In this document: piece after piece, positions 8,284-16,388 of the stretch
Numbering within the stretch: the first letter of the stretch is position 1
Layout of the letters: each line of letters begins with the position of its first letter
Assembly: GCF_000219605.1 (NCBI RefSeq)
Contig: NC_015740.1
Location: 3,658,001 to 3,722,000, forward strand
DNA from: Stutzerimonas stutzeri
GTDB lineage: Bacteria > Pseudomonadota > Gammaproteobacteria > Pseudomonadales > Pseudomonadaceae
Length of the DNA stretch: 64,000 bases
Reading direction: 5' to 3'
Notes under the pieces: generated by a model
Databases searched by the model: none
What the model was told of the DNA's origin: nothing
What the model saw: the letters and a program-made list of their open reading frames with translations, nothing else
Translations under genes and position numbers: made by a program

Positions 8284-9567
8284 ATGGGGTGGTTCAGTTC
8301 TTTATGTAGCGGCGTCTCTAGCTTTGTATCAAGCGCTGTCAGTACTGTCGTCAGTGTAGGCTCAAGTATTGTTAGTAAAGCACGAGATGTTGCCGGAAAA
8401 ACATTGAGTTGGATGGCCGAGAAAGCTGAGGGTTTTGTCGGTGCAGTAAAAGATGTTTGGGAAAAAACCAAACCTTTTATCCAAAACGTTATCCGTCCTG
8501 CCGTGCGGTTTGCCGCTAAATGGGCTGCTATAAACTTGCCAACCTTTCCTTGGGTTAGCACTGCATTAACTGCCTTCGATAAAGCGCTGGGCGCCCTAGT
8601 GGCGTGGGATCAGTCAGACCTCGCGAAGAAAGTCGAAGCTGCTATCAACTGGTCCATTGCTAAAGCAAAAAATCTGCGTGAAGCATGGATGGGGCCGGCT
8701 GAAACTGAAGAAGCTGAGCAGCATGAGGCGGCTCTACGTGAGGCTCGAAGCAAAGTTCGTGGTGAGGCAGCCCAAGGAATAGACCTAGCACTGTTGATAA
8801 ACCAGTACTCGCAATTAGCTACAGGCATTAAAAATGTACTGGAAAACAATGCCATCACCGACTTTCAACACTATCTACGTCTGCGTGCAGCGCAAAAACT
8901 GCTTGGCGACACTGAACTTCGCCTTGCGGAAGCTCAAGATATCAACGCCATCGACGAAGATGACTTGTTCATTACTGAAATCGCTGCAGAATTGTTAAAG
9001 GCTGACCCGCAGATCAGCGATGCCCAGACTCAACAACTGGATGAAATCATCCTGCGTCGTTTCGGCAAAAAACTGATTCCGTTCGTCTTTGAGGAGCTGA
9101 TCATAGCCTGGGGCGTGAACCTCGATGCCCTTGATAAAGAGTGGCAAAAACTCAACGCCAGTCAGGCGAAAAAGAAAACCGAGATGCGTCGCCTCGAAAC
9201 CAGCCAGCGCCTAGCCGAGCTGTCGTCGGAGGAAAGTGCACAACTCGCCAAGCTACAAACGGAGCTGCCCAAGCTAACAGCTAAGGCAGAGCAAAAGCGC
9301 AAGAAAACTAATGAAATGCGCAACTATGTATTCGCAGCCGAAGGCTTCCTGCAAATGCTGGAAAAAGAACCCGAGGAGTTCGCCGGCAAGGAATATATGC
9401 TCGAAGACAGCGCCACGGTAGGCATGTTAATAATCGACTGCGCCCAGCATGGCAAATCCTGGGAAAAACTGACACAGGATGAGCAGAGCCTCATCATCGA
9501 CTTCGCCAATATTTTTGAAGAAGCCAGCCGCGCCCGTACTGCACAAGTGGTGGAAGTTGCGCTATGA
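8284..9567 (+). CDS. Amphipathic N terminus plus coiled-coil protein, unknown
   Basis: The start ATG follows AAGGAGATAAAC. I do not recognise this 427-residue family. The first 70 residues are a serine/valine/glycine-rich amphipathic stretch (FVSSAVSTVVSVGSSIVSK) followed by tryptophan-containing helices, reminiscent of membrane-inserting or pore-forming segments. The rest is helical and charged, with a long coiled coil at about residues 285-350 (AKLQTELPKLTAKAEQKRKK). No signal peptide is evident. It sits between the AAA+ ATPase and the ZorA-like gene, overlapping the latter by ATGA. It may be the effector, kept inactive or inserted by the ATPase, but that is a hypothesis. Confidence 0.6.
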   Translation: MGWFSSLCSGVSSFVSSAVSTVVSVGSSIVSKARDVAGKTLSWMAEKAEGFVGAVKDVWEKTKPFIQNVIRPAVRFAAKWAAINLPTFPWVSTALTAFDKALGALVAWDQSDLAKKVEAAINWSIAKAKNLREAWMGPAETEEAEQHEAALREARSKVRGEAAQGIDLALLINQYSQLATGIKNVLENNAITDFQHYLRLRAAQKLLGDTELRLAEAQDINAIDEDDLFITEIAAELLKADPQISDAQTQQLDEIILRRFGKKLIPFVFEELIIAWGVNLDALDKEWQKLNASQAKKKTEMRRLETSQRLAELSSEESAQLAKLQTELPKLTAKAEQKRKKTNEMRNYVFAAEGFLQMLEKEPEEFAGKEYMLEDSATVGMLIIDCAQHGKSWEKLTQDEQSLIIDFANIFEEASRARTAQVVEVAL

Positions 9568-11498
9568 ACTCCAGCGAAATTCTTGGTTTCCTGCTGCCAG
9601 GCAGCGACCTGATACAGCTCATTTTCGGCATGTCTATTCTGCTGCTCGGCAGCGCGACCCTGATCGCCATGTTCTGGGGTGCACGCCCGGCCAACTGGGA
9701 GCGAAAATGGAACGGCAGCGGAGCCGACGACCTGGACGTAGAGCATGGCTCGGTGAACGAAATCAGCGCCGCCGTTGCCAGCACGGGCGAAAAGATGGCC
9801 GACCTCATGCCTGGCGTCCTGCTGATCCTAGGCCTGCTCGGCACCTTCTTGGGACTGGGCATCGCCCTGAACAAGGCCTCCAGCATCCTCATCGAAGCCA
9901 ACGCAGGAGGCGGCATGGACAATACCATGATCAGCCTGATGGGCATGATGGAGGGCTTGGGCACCAAGTTCAAAACCTCCACCTGGGGTCTTATGGCATT
10001 TCTCATCATAAAAGCCCTTGCTGGACTGAAGGGCTATGAGGAAAAACGCCTACGCTGGTGCATTGGCAAGATGAAAGCGGCTTTCGAGCACAGCCGGCAA
10101 GCATCTCGAGAGTCCAGCGAACAGCAGCAGCAGGCTCTGCTCGGCATACTGAAGAAGCTGGATCAGACCCTGCTGGCGCAACTGCAAGCCAACCGAGAGG
10201 TACTTGAACGACAGCTCCAGCTTAGCCAGCACGGCATCCAGGCAACCACGGTGGCACTATCCACCACGCATCAGGCCATAGACGGCCTGCAGCAGGTTTT
10301 GTTGCCGCAATTGCAGACTCTCAATGCCAGCAGCCTAGACACCAGTCGCTCGCTCAGCAAAGCCACAGAGCTACTACAACAGCACGGCGAACAGAACCAG
10401 CAGCAACTGAACGATGGTCAAGCCATGCGCGCCAGCCTGGAGAACGAACTGCGGGAACTGCTCTCAACACTGACACAAATAGCCCAAACCAACACCACCG
10501 CCCAGGCGACCACGCACCTGGCCATTGCGGACATGCAGCAGGCGCTCCTTCCACAATTGCAGACACTTAACGCAAGCAGCCTCGACACCTGCCGCTCACT
10601 CGGTGAGGCCACGACGCTACTACAACGCCATGGCGAGCAGAACCAAAAGCTCCTGGACGACAGCCACGCCACGCGCACCAGCCTGGAAGGCTTTATCGAA
10701 GCCAACAGCAGCAACCTCGGCGCAATTTCCGATGCAGCAGGGCAGATGGCCGGAGCCGCTGGTGGCATCGGCCAATCGGCGAATCAACTGCAAACGGCGA
10801 TTGGCGAGTTCAAGTCGAGCGTCAGCGAAGTGCTGGATGGCATCAAACGCGATCTGGCCGAAACCATCGGCGATATGGGTGAGAGTTTCGCCCACAACAT
10901 GTCTAATATCTCCGCCACTATGGCGCAAGCCACTTCCGGGATTTCCAACGCCGTATCCGATCTGTCTGTGAACGTCGGCAAAACCATGACCAGCGTTCAG
11001 CAATCGAACGACGCTTCCATGGCGATCCAAAAGAATGCTCATGTCGCATTCATCCAGAGCAGCGACACGCTCAATGAAAAAATCGAAATAATGAAAGGGC
11101 TGGTAGAAGACTTGCGCGAGAGAATCGTCAAGGGACTTCAGGCCGTATCAGAGAGCAACAGAAACATGGCCTCGCTTACCCAGCGTAATGATTCGGTTGT
11201 AGAGCACTCATCCCGCAGCGCAGAGGCGATCAACCAACTGGTAGAGCAATTGAAAAGCCTTCAGCTATCCAGCCCATTACAGCCAGCGGTAGAGCGGATG
11301 ATTAAGCAAGTCGACACGCTCGGCAGCAGCCTGAGCAACATCGACCAGCACATTTCCATGCTCCAGCAGGCAGTGGGCAGCAGCTCCAACTGCGAACACA
11401 TCGGCCACATTCGTAATGCAATGCAGGACGTCATCGAGCACCTGAAAGCGATCGACTACCGCATGAATCAGGTCACGCTCGACAACGAAAGCGCTTGA
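9564..11498 (+). CDS. ZorA-like MotA/TolQ/ExbB-family membrane protein with long coiled-coil tail
   Basis: The 644-residue protein begins with a membrane segment (residues about 14-38), then has the MotA/ExbB-like pair: VLLILGLLGTFLGLGIAL at about 90 and STWGLMAFLIIKALAG at about 140. After residue 160 it continues as some 480 residues of predicted cytoplasmic coiled coil rich in glutamine and leucine. That layout matches ZorA of Zorya, a proton-driven stator whose long tail transmits signal to cytoplasmic effectors. The tail contains an internal duplication of about 82 residues (LLPQLQTLNASSLDT near residues 247 and 329). The gene overlaps its upstream neighbour by ATGA and the ZorB-like gene follows directly. 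Confidence 0.8.
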   Translation: MNSSEILGFLLPGSDLIQLIFGMSILLLGSATLIAMFWGARPANWERKWNGSGADDLDVEHGSVNEISAAVASTGEKMADLMPGVLLILGLLGTFLGLGIALNKASSILIEANAGGGMDNTMISLMGMMEGLGTKFKTSTWGLMAFLIIKALAGLKGYEEKRLRWCIGKMKAAFEHSRQASRESSEQQQQALLGILKKLDQTLLAQLQANREVLERQLQLSQHGIQATTVALSTTHQAIDGLQQVLLPQLQTLNASSLDTSRSLSKATELLQQHGEQNQQQLNDGQAMRASLENELRELLSTLTQIAQTNTTAQATTHLAIADMQQALLPQLQTLNASSLDTCRSLGEATTLLQRHGEQNQKLLDDSHATRTSLEGFIEANSSNLGAISDAAGQMAGAAGGIGQSANQLQTAIGEFKSSVSEVLDGIKRDLAETIGDMGESFAHNMSNISATMAQATSGISNAVSDLSVNVGKTMTSVQQSNDASMAIQKNAHVAFIQSSDTLNEKIEIMKGLVEDLRERIVKGLQAVSESNRNMASLTQRNDSVVEHSSRSAEAINQLVEQLKSLQLSSPLQPAVERMIKQVDTLGSSLSNIDQHISMLQQAVGSSSNCEHIGHIRNAMQDVIEHLKAIDYRMNQVTLDNESA

Positions 11499-11509
11499 CG
11501 GAAACCGCC

Positions 11510-12157
11510 ATGAAAGACAAACCGAACGAGTGGGTTTCCATCTCCGACCTGATGGCCGGCGTGATGGCGGTGGTGATGCTGCTATTGGTGATGTCGGTGC
11601 TTCAAAAGACCTACTCCGACCTCAAGCACCAGCAAGAGCTGGAACAAAGCAGCCAATCGCAACGGGATAAGGTCAGCCACATGCTGAGCGGGCTGAAGCA
11701 AACTCTCAGCGGCACCGCCAGCGAAGGGCTGGTCGCTATCGACGTCAACGCCCAGAAGTTCACCCTGCGCGACGGTGTGTTCGGGCGTGGCAGCGCCTGC
11801 ATCACCGATCAGGCGCGACAGGCATTTAGCAGTATTGAAGAAAAGGTCGCGGACTTTCTCAACGAATTTCCCAAAGGCAAGGTATATGTCGAAGGGCATA
11901 CCGACAACCTACCGGTATCACGCCCAGTGACCAACTTTGAGGCTTTTTGCACCGTCTACGACGACAACTTCACTCTGTCCGCAGCTCGGGCACGGGAGGC
12001 ACGCAAACTGATCACCGGAAATCTGACCCTCACTGATGCCAGACGCGTCGTCGTAGCAGGCTACGGAGACTCTCAACCGATTCCAGGAGTTCCTCCTGAA
12101 GACGCCAGGCAGCGACGTATCGAAGTGCTGTGGGTAGTTCAGGACGATAACGACTGA
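11510..12157 (+). CDS. ZorB-like MotB/OmpA-family protein
   Basis: The 215-residue protein has an N-terminal membrane helix with the MotB-type proton-binding aspartate (ISDLMAGVMAVVMLLLVMSV). A linker and an OmpA-like peptidoglycan-binding domain follow (VYVEGHTDNLPV; LSAARAREARKL; DARQRRIEVLW). With the upstream gene it would form an inner-membrane stator anchored to the cell wall, as in Zorya. I use the ATG at 11510. A TTG at 11495 overlaps the upstream stop and is an alternative. No ZorC, ZorD, ZorE, ZorF or ZorG gene follows; the next gene is convergent. Confidence 0.8.
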   Translation: MKDKPNEWVSISDLMAGVMAVVMLLLVMSVLQKTYSDLKHQQELEQSSQSQRDKVSHMLSGLKQTLSGTASEGLVAIDVNAQKFTLRDGVFGRGSACITDQARQAFSSIEEKVADFLNEFPKGKVYVEGHTDNLPVSRPVTNFEAFCTVYDDNFTLSAARAREARKLITGNLTLTDARRVVVAGYGDSQPIPGVPPEDARQRRIEVLWVVQDDND

Positions 12158-12228
12158 GTGCTTACCATGCCTAACAGAGAGTCGATCATCGTTAACAGAA
12201 AACAACGATTAATTACGGCACTCGTTTC

Positions 12229-12879
12229 TCACGCCTCCACCACCGGATAACAAGCATCCCCCCACAGCGAATCCGCGCTATCCATCATCAATTCGATGAT
12301 CAGCGGCACCAGCTTGCCCAGCAAGCTGGTGCAATCGCGCATCTGCTCGCGGTTGACCGAACCGTTCCAGGTAGCGCCGCCGTGAATAAGCTGGTTGCGC
12401 AGGGTATACAGCCTGTTGAACAGCACGCCGAGCAGCGCTGGCGTGTTACCGCCGGCCAGGGCCTGCTGGGCAGCACGCTTGCCGCTGGCGAAGCGGCTTT
12501 TCCAGGTGGGCTCGTCGATCTTGCCGCTCTGGTGATCCCAGAAGCTCTGAAACACGTAAGGGTTGTCCAGCAGCACGCGAATGCTGCCGGAGAACGCCTT
12601 CCACACCAATGCATCGATACGCTTGCTCTCGTCCAGAGAGCAGAGCTTTTCAAGAAAAGCCTTGAAGGTCTCCTGCTCCGAGAGGCGTTGGCGCTCGTCG
12701 ATCTCTGTGGCATAGGCCGCGTTGAAGGCGATCCACAGGAAGATGAAGCGGCCGTCGAGATCGTCCGCCTGCTCGGCGCGGTCTAGCCAGCTCAAGGCGC
12801 GATGCACCCGCAGGCGCAGATTGGGGTGCTGGGCATCGCGCTCCTGACGATGGCGTTGCTTGAGCGACTGGAACTGCAT
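12229..12879 (-). CDS. HEPN-domain protein (Apea/MAE-like)
   Basis: The start ATG at 12877-12879 follows GAGGAGAG on the minus strand; an open frame further upstream to 13167 has no support. The 216-residue, all-helical protein ends with LRNQLIHGG, the Rx4H motif typical of HEPN ribonucleases. FIFLWIAFNAAY in the N-terminal half is typical of the same group. HEPN proteins of this kind cleave RNA or act as scaffolds in defence and abortive-infection systems. It runs divergently from the zinc-ribbon gene at 12998, and the palindrome at 12937-12953 lies between the two starts. Nuclease activity is inferred only from the motif. Confidence 0.75.
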   Translation of the reverse strand: MQFQSLKQRHRQERDAQHPNLRLRVHRALSWLDRAEQADDLDGRFIFLWIAFNAAYATEIDERQRLSEQETFKAFLEKLCSLDESKRIDALVWKAFSGSIRVLLDNPYVFQSFWDHQSGKIDEPTWKSRFASGKRAAQQALAGGNTPALLGVLFNRLYTLRNQLIHGGATWNGSVNREQMRDCTSLLGKLVPLIIELMMDSADSLWGDACYPVVEA

Positions 12880-12936
12880 GACTCTCTCCTCGGATGAGCC
12901 CCGCACCCTACCAGAGTAATCTTTGACTGCAATACC

Positions 12937-12953
12937 ACGACACGATCTGTCGC
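12937..12953. promoter_or_regulatory. Palindromic operator shared by HEPN and zinc-ribbon genes
   Basis: ACGACACGATCTGTCGC is a palindrome with one mismatch at the outermost base of the left arm. It lies 57 bases from the HEPN start on the left and 44 bases from the zinc-ribbon start on the right, so it could control both divergent genes. It belongs to the same site family as 5815, 13694, 27529, 30118 and 32346. Confidence 0.6.
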
Positions 12954-12997
12954 GCTGCTGCGGCACAGTCACTCTACGCACAACGTAGAGGTTATAC

Positions 12998-13198
12998 ATG
13001 CCAATACCACCCCCTCCGCTTACCACCATCTGCCCCCACTGTCGCTGGAAGCGCACCAGCTTTCCAACCAGCGACGCCCTCAAGCTGAATGTCGACTGGT
13101 TCTGCCGCTGCCCCATCTGCCAGTACACCGAACTGGAAACCCGTCCGGCCAGCCGCGCGGAAATCATGCGAGAGCGACTGCGCCAGTTCCTCCGCTAA
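12998..13198 (+). CDS. Small zinc-ribbon protein (second copy)
   Basis: The 66-residue protein has a proline-rich start and two CxxC knuckles, ICPHCRWKR at residue 11 and CRCPICQYTELE at residue 37, indicating a zinc ribbon, and then a basic helix. The ATG follows TAGAGG. It resembles the 95-residue protein at 5879 in size and cysteine pattern (the Cx2C-Wx pattern recurs). Like that gene it is the first one after a palindromic operator, with nearly identical spacing. The gene for a secreted protein starts 35 bases downstream. Function unknown. Confidence 0.55.
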   Translation: MPIPPPPLTTICPHCRWKRTSFPTSDALKLNVDWFCRCPICQYTELETRPASRAEIMRERLRQFLR

Positions 13199-13233
13199 CC
13201 AAGTATCTGAACAACATGAAAGGAGAACCCATC

Positions 13234-13683
13234 ATGCATACAACCAAGATATTGCTCCTCTGCGGCCTGCTCATCTGCACCAGCGCCCAGGCCGGCACCT
13301 ATGAATGGACGTCCGGCTGGGGTATGGGCGTCAGTGAACATCTGGTGGACGACGGTAACGGCAACGAGTTGAACATCTCCTGCCCGGACGACGAGGAAGA
13401 CGGCTATGTCAGCGCCTACGCCAGCATCGGCGGCCGGCAGTACAGCTCCGAAGAGGGCAGCGGCTTCGACGTGATCGTCGACGGAGAGACCTACAGCAAC
13501 CCCTTCTTCACCGACTGCCGAGTGTGCGGGGCCAACTTCCCCGTTTTTTGGGAGGCCCTGCGCCAGGCCAACCACCTGAAGCTCATGGCGGACGGCAAGA
13601 CCATCAATCTGCCTACCAAAAACATCTCCAGCGTACTCCAGCCGCTGGGCAGCCCAGAGAACAGCTGCCGCTCGGCCTGGTAG
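13234..13683 (+). CDS. Secreted protein of unknown function
   Basis: The start ATG follows AAAGGAG. The 149-residue product begins with a clear Sec signal peptide (MHTTKILLLCGLLICTSAQA, cleavage after AQA). The mature domain of about 130 residues is acidic with four cysteines, suggesting a disulfide-stabilised periplasmic or exported protein. I do not recognise the family. It is probably in an operon with the zinc-ribbon gene and therefore under the operator at 12937. A secreted product is unusual among the cytoplasmic and membrane proteins of this defence island. Confidence 0.65.
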   Translation: MHTTKILLLCGLLICTSAQAGTYEWTSGWGMGVSEHLVDDGNGNELNISCPDDEEDGYVSAYASIGGRQYSSEEGSGFDVIVDGETYSNPFFTDCRVCGANFPVFWEALRQANHLKLMADGKTINLPTKNISSVLQPLGSPENSCRSAW

Positions 13684-13693
13684 GGCAGCCAGA

Positions 13694-13710
13694 GCGACGT
13701 AATCTGTCGC
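13694..13710. promoter_or_regulatory. Palindromic operator separated from its gene by an IS21 element
   Basis: GCGACGTAATCTGTCGC differs from the consensus by one base in the left arm. Removing the IS21 element and one copy of its 7-base duplication places this site 51 bases before the ATG of the GYF-domain gene at 16389. That matches the spacing of the other sites, so this gene was probably the original target. Confidence 0.6.
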
Positions 13711-13949
13711 CCCAGACTGCCACTCTGCGTTACGCAATCAATCGAATCGAGGAGTGAGTCTGCGGATTCCACGGTCATCTGGCCACCCATTCCATGAGCA
13801 TCTGACCACCGATTCCACGGTGATCCGGCCACCCATTCCACGCGTATCCGACCACTGATTCCACGGCCATCCGGCCACCCAACCGGGTAGGCAGCTACGC
13901 AGGATTTCTTCACTACCATCGACCTCTTTTTCGAAGCAGAGAGGTCGTC

Positions 13950-15479
13950 GTGGAGCGTTTATCCATGCGTAAGATTCGCGAAGTACTTCGTCTCAAGTTC
14001 GAGGTCGGGCTATCGGCTCGCCAGATTGCGGTCAGCGTGCAGATCGGTCGTGTCACCGTCGGCGATTACCTCAACCGCTTTGCCGCCAGCGGCCTCAGTT
14101 GGCCCTGTTCGTTGTCCGATTCCGAGCTGGAACAGCAGCTGTTCCCACCGGCGCCGGCAGTGCCCAGCGAGCAGCGGCCACTGCCTGATTGGTCTTGGGT
14201 GCATGCCGAGCTACGCCGGCCGGGCGTGACCTTGGCGCTGCTCTGGCAGGAGTATCGCCTGAGCCAGCCGAAAGGCTTTCAGTACAGCTGGTTCTGCGAG
14301 CACTACCGGGCCTGGCAGGGCAAGCTGGACGTGGTGATGCGCCAGGAGCACCGCGTCGGCGAGAAGTTGTTCGTCGACTACGCCGGGCAGACGGTGCCGG
14401 TGATCGACCGCCACAGCGGCGAGATCCGCCAGGCGCAGGTGTTCGTCGCGGTGCTCGGTGCGTCCAGCTACACCTTCGCCGAAGCCACCTGGTCGCAGCA
14501 GCTGCCGGACTGGCTGGGCTCGCATACCCGCTGCTTTGCCTTCCTCGGCGGCGTGCCGGAGATCGTGGTGCCGGACAACCTGCGCAGCGCGGTGAGTAAG
14601 AGCCATCGCTACGAGCCGGACATCAACCCGAGCTACCGCGATCTGGCCGAGCACTATGGCGTGGCGGTGGTGCCGGCGCGGGCGCGTAAACCGCGCGACA
14701 AGGCCAAGGCCGAGGTCGGCGTGCAGGTGGTCGAGCGCTGGATCCTCGCCGCGCTGAGGAATCGGCAGTTCTTCTCCCTGGATGAACTCAACAGCGCCAT
14801 CGCCTTATTGCTGGAGCGGCTCAACCGACGACCGTTTCGCAAGCTGCCGGGCTCCCGGCAGTCGGCCTTCGAAGCTCTGGATCGTCCGGCGCTGCGCCCC
14901 CTGCCGGAGCAACCCTACGTCTACGCCGAGTGGAAGAAGGCGCGGGTGCACATCGACTACCACGTCGAGGTCGATGGGCACTACTACTCGGTGCCGTACC
15001 AACTGGTGAAGAAACAACTGGAAGTACGCCTGACAGCGCGCACGGTGGAGTGCTTCCACGCCAATCAGCGGGTGGCCAGTCACCTTCGCTCAATGCACAA
15101 GGGCAGGCACAGCACGCAGGCCGAGCACATGCCCAAGAGCCATCGCGAGCATGCCGAGTGGACGCCGCAGCGGCTGATCCGCTGGGCCGAGCAGACCGGG
15201 CCGAACACGGCCGGCGTGATCCGGCACATCCTCGAACGGCGCATCCATCCGCAGCAGGGCTACCGGGCCTGCCTGGGCATCCTGCGCCTGGGCAAGACCC
15301 ATGGCGAAGTGCGCTTGGAGTTGGCCTGCCGTCGCGCCCTCAGCCTCGGCGCGTGCAGCTACAAGAGCCTCGAATCGATCCTGCGCCAGGGGCTGGAAAA
15401 CCTGCCGTTGGCTCAAGCCAACCTGCCCCTGCTGCCGGACGACCACGCCAACCTGCGCGGCCCCGCCTACTACCACTGA
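13950..15479 (+). CDS. istA: IS21-family transposase IstA
   Basis: The 509-residue transposase starts at a GTG. It has an N-terminal helix-turn-helix (GLSARQIAVSVQIGRVTVG), an RNase-H-like catalytic core with DDE residues (LFVDYAGQTVPV; EIVVPDNLRSAV), and a C-terminal beta-barrel region. The length is usual for IstA and the frame is intact, so the element may be active. istB follows 17 bases downstream. A long overlapping frame through the end of this gene is only an open extension of istB and is not a separate gene. Confidence 0.95.
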   Translation: MERLSMRKIREVLRLKFEVGLSARQIAVSVQIGRVTVGDYLNRFAASGLSWPCSLSDSELEQQLFPPAPAVPSEQRPLPDWSWVHAELRRPGVTLALLWQEYRLSQPKGFQYSWFCEHYRAWQGKLDVVMRQEHRVGEKLFVDYAGQTVPVIDRHSGEIRQAQVFVAVLGASSYTFAEATWSQQLPDWLGSHTRCFAFLGGVPEIVVPDNLRSAVSKSHRYEPDINPSYRDLAEHYGVAVVPARARKPRDKAKAEVGVQVVERWILAALRNRQFFSLDELNSAIALLLERLNRRPFRKLPGSRQSAFEALDRPALRPLPEQPYVYAEWKKARVHIDYHVEVDGHYYSVPYQLVKKQLEVRLTARTVECFHANQRVASHLRSMHKGRHSTQAEHMPKSHREHAEWTPQRLIRWAEQTGPNTAGVIRHILERRIHPQQGYRACLGILRLGKTHGEVRLELACRRALSLGACSYKSLESILRQGLENLPLAQANLPLLPDDHANLRGPAYYH

Positions 15480-15496
15480 CCCCAAGGAATCCCACC

Positions 15497-16252
15497 ATGC
15501 TGCCCCATCCGACCCTGGACAAGCTCCAGACCCTGCGCCTGACCGGCATGCTCAAGGCACTCGCCGAGCAACTGAAAACCCCCGACATCAACAGCCTGAG
15601 CTTCGAGGAACGCCTCGGCCTGTTGGTCGACCGCGAACTGACCGAACGCGACGACAAGCGCCTCAGCAGCCGCCTGCGCCAGGCCCGGCTCAAGCACAAC
15701 GCCTGCCTCGAAGACATCGACTACCGCAGCCCGCGCGGGCTGGATAAGGCGCTGATCCTGCAACTGAGCGGCGGCCAGTGGCTACGCGACGGCCTCAACC
15801 TGATCATCGGCGGCCCCACCGGCGTGGGTAAAACCTGGCTGGCCTGCGCCCTGGCCCACCAGGCCTGCCGAGAGGGTTACAGCGTGCGTTACCTGCGCTT
15901 GCCACGCCTGCTGGAAGAGTTGGGCCTAGCCCACGGCGACGGGCGCTTCGCCAAGCTGATGAGCGGCTATGCCAAGACCGACCTGCTGATCCTTGATGAC
16001 TGGGGTCTGGCCCCGTTCACCGTTGAACAGCGCCGTGACATGCTGGAGCTACTGGACGACCGCTACGGCCAGCGCTCGACCCTCGTGACCAGCCAAATGC
16101 CCGTGGACAACTGGCACGAACTGATCGGCGATCCGACCCTGGCCGATGCCATCCTCGACCGCCTGGTGCACAACGCTTATCGGATCAACCTCAAGGGCGA
16201 ATCGATGCGCAAACAGACGAAGAAATTGACGACACCGGGCACCTCAGACTAA
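15497..16252 (+). CDS. istB: IS21-family helper ATPase IstB
   Basis: The 251-residue AAA+ ATPase assists IstA in target capture and strand transfer. Walker A is GGPTGVGKTWLACAL and Walker B is LLILDDWGLAPF, followed by the IstB-specific SQMPVDNWHELIGDP and DRLVHNAYRI segments. The start is the ATG at 15497 after AAGGAA. Intact. Confidence 0.95.
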   Translation: MLPHPTLDKLQTLRLTGMLKALAEQLKTPDINSLSFEERLGLLVDRELTERDDKRLSSRLRQARLKHNACLEDIDYRSPRGLDKALILQLSGGQWLRDGLNLIIGGPTGVGKTWLACALAHQACREGYSVRYLRLPRLLEELGLAHGDGRFAKLMSGYAKTDLLILDDWGLAPFTVEQRRDMLELLDDRYGQRSTLVTSQMPVDNWHELIGDPTLADAILDRLVHNAYRINLKGESMRKQTKKLTTPGTSD

Positions 16253-16388
16253 CAATGCAACCCCTGCGTCGCTGCGCTCCGACTGCCCGGCCGGATGGCC
16301 GTGGAACAGGTGGCCAGATGGCCGTGGAATGCCTGGCCAGATGAGCGTGGACTGGGTGGCCGGATGGTGTGGAATCCGCAGTGAGTCG

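Larger units (their letters stand above)
13761..16380 (+). mobile_element. IS21-family insertion sequence (first copy)
   Basis: The 2620-base element has imperfect terminal inverted repeats beginning TGCGGATTCCAC at the left and ending GTGGAATCCGCA at the right. Inside the left end, about 24-base repeats built on ATTCCACGNNNATC recur roughly five times, as is typical of IS21 transposase-binding sites. It carries istA and istB. A 7-base direct repeat, GTGAGTC, flanks it (13754-13760 and 16381-16387). The insertion lies exactly between the Shine-Dalgarno sequence and the ATG of the GYF-domain gene. Confidence 0.92.

Noticed and set aside
9564..12157. A canonical complete Zorya type I, II or III system
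   Set aside because: No ZorC/ZorD, ZorE or ZorF/ZorG gene lies on either side; the partners here are different proteins.
13761..13881. Repeated ATTCCACG units that look like a short CRISPR array
   Set aside because: The units are the terminal repeats of the IS21 element, with related spacers and a mirrored set at the other end.
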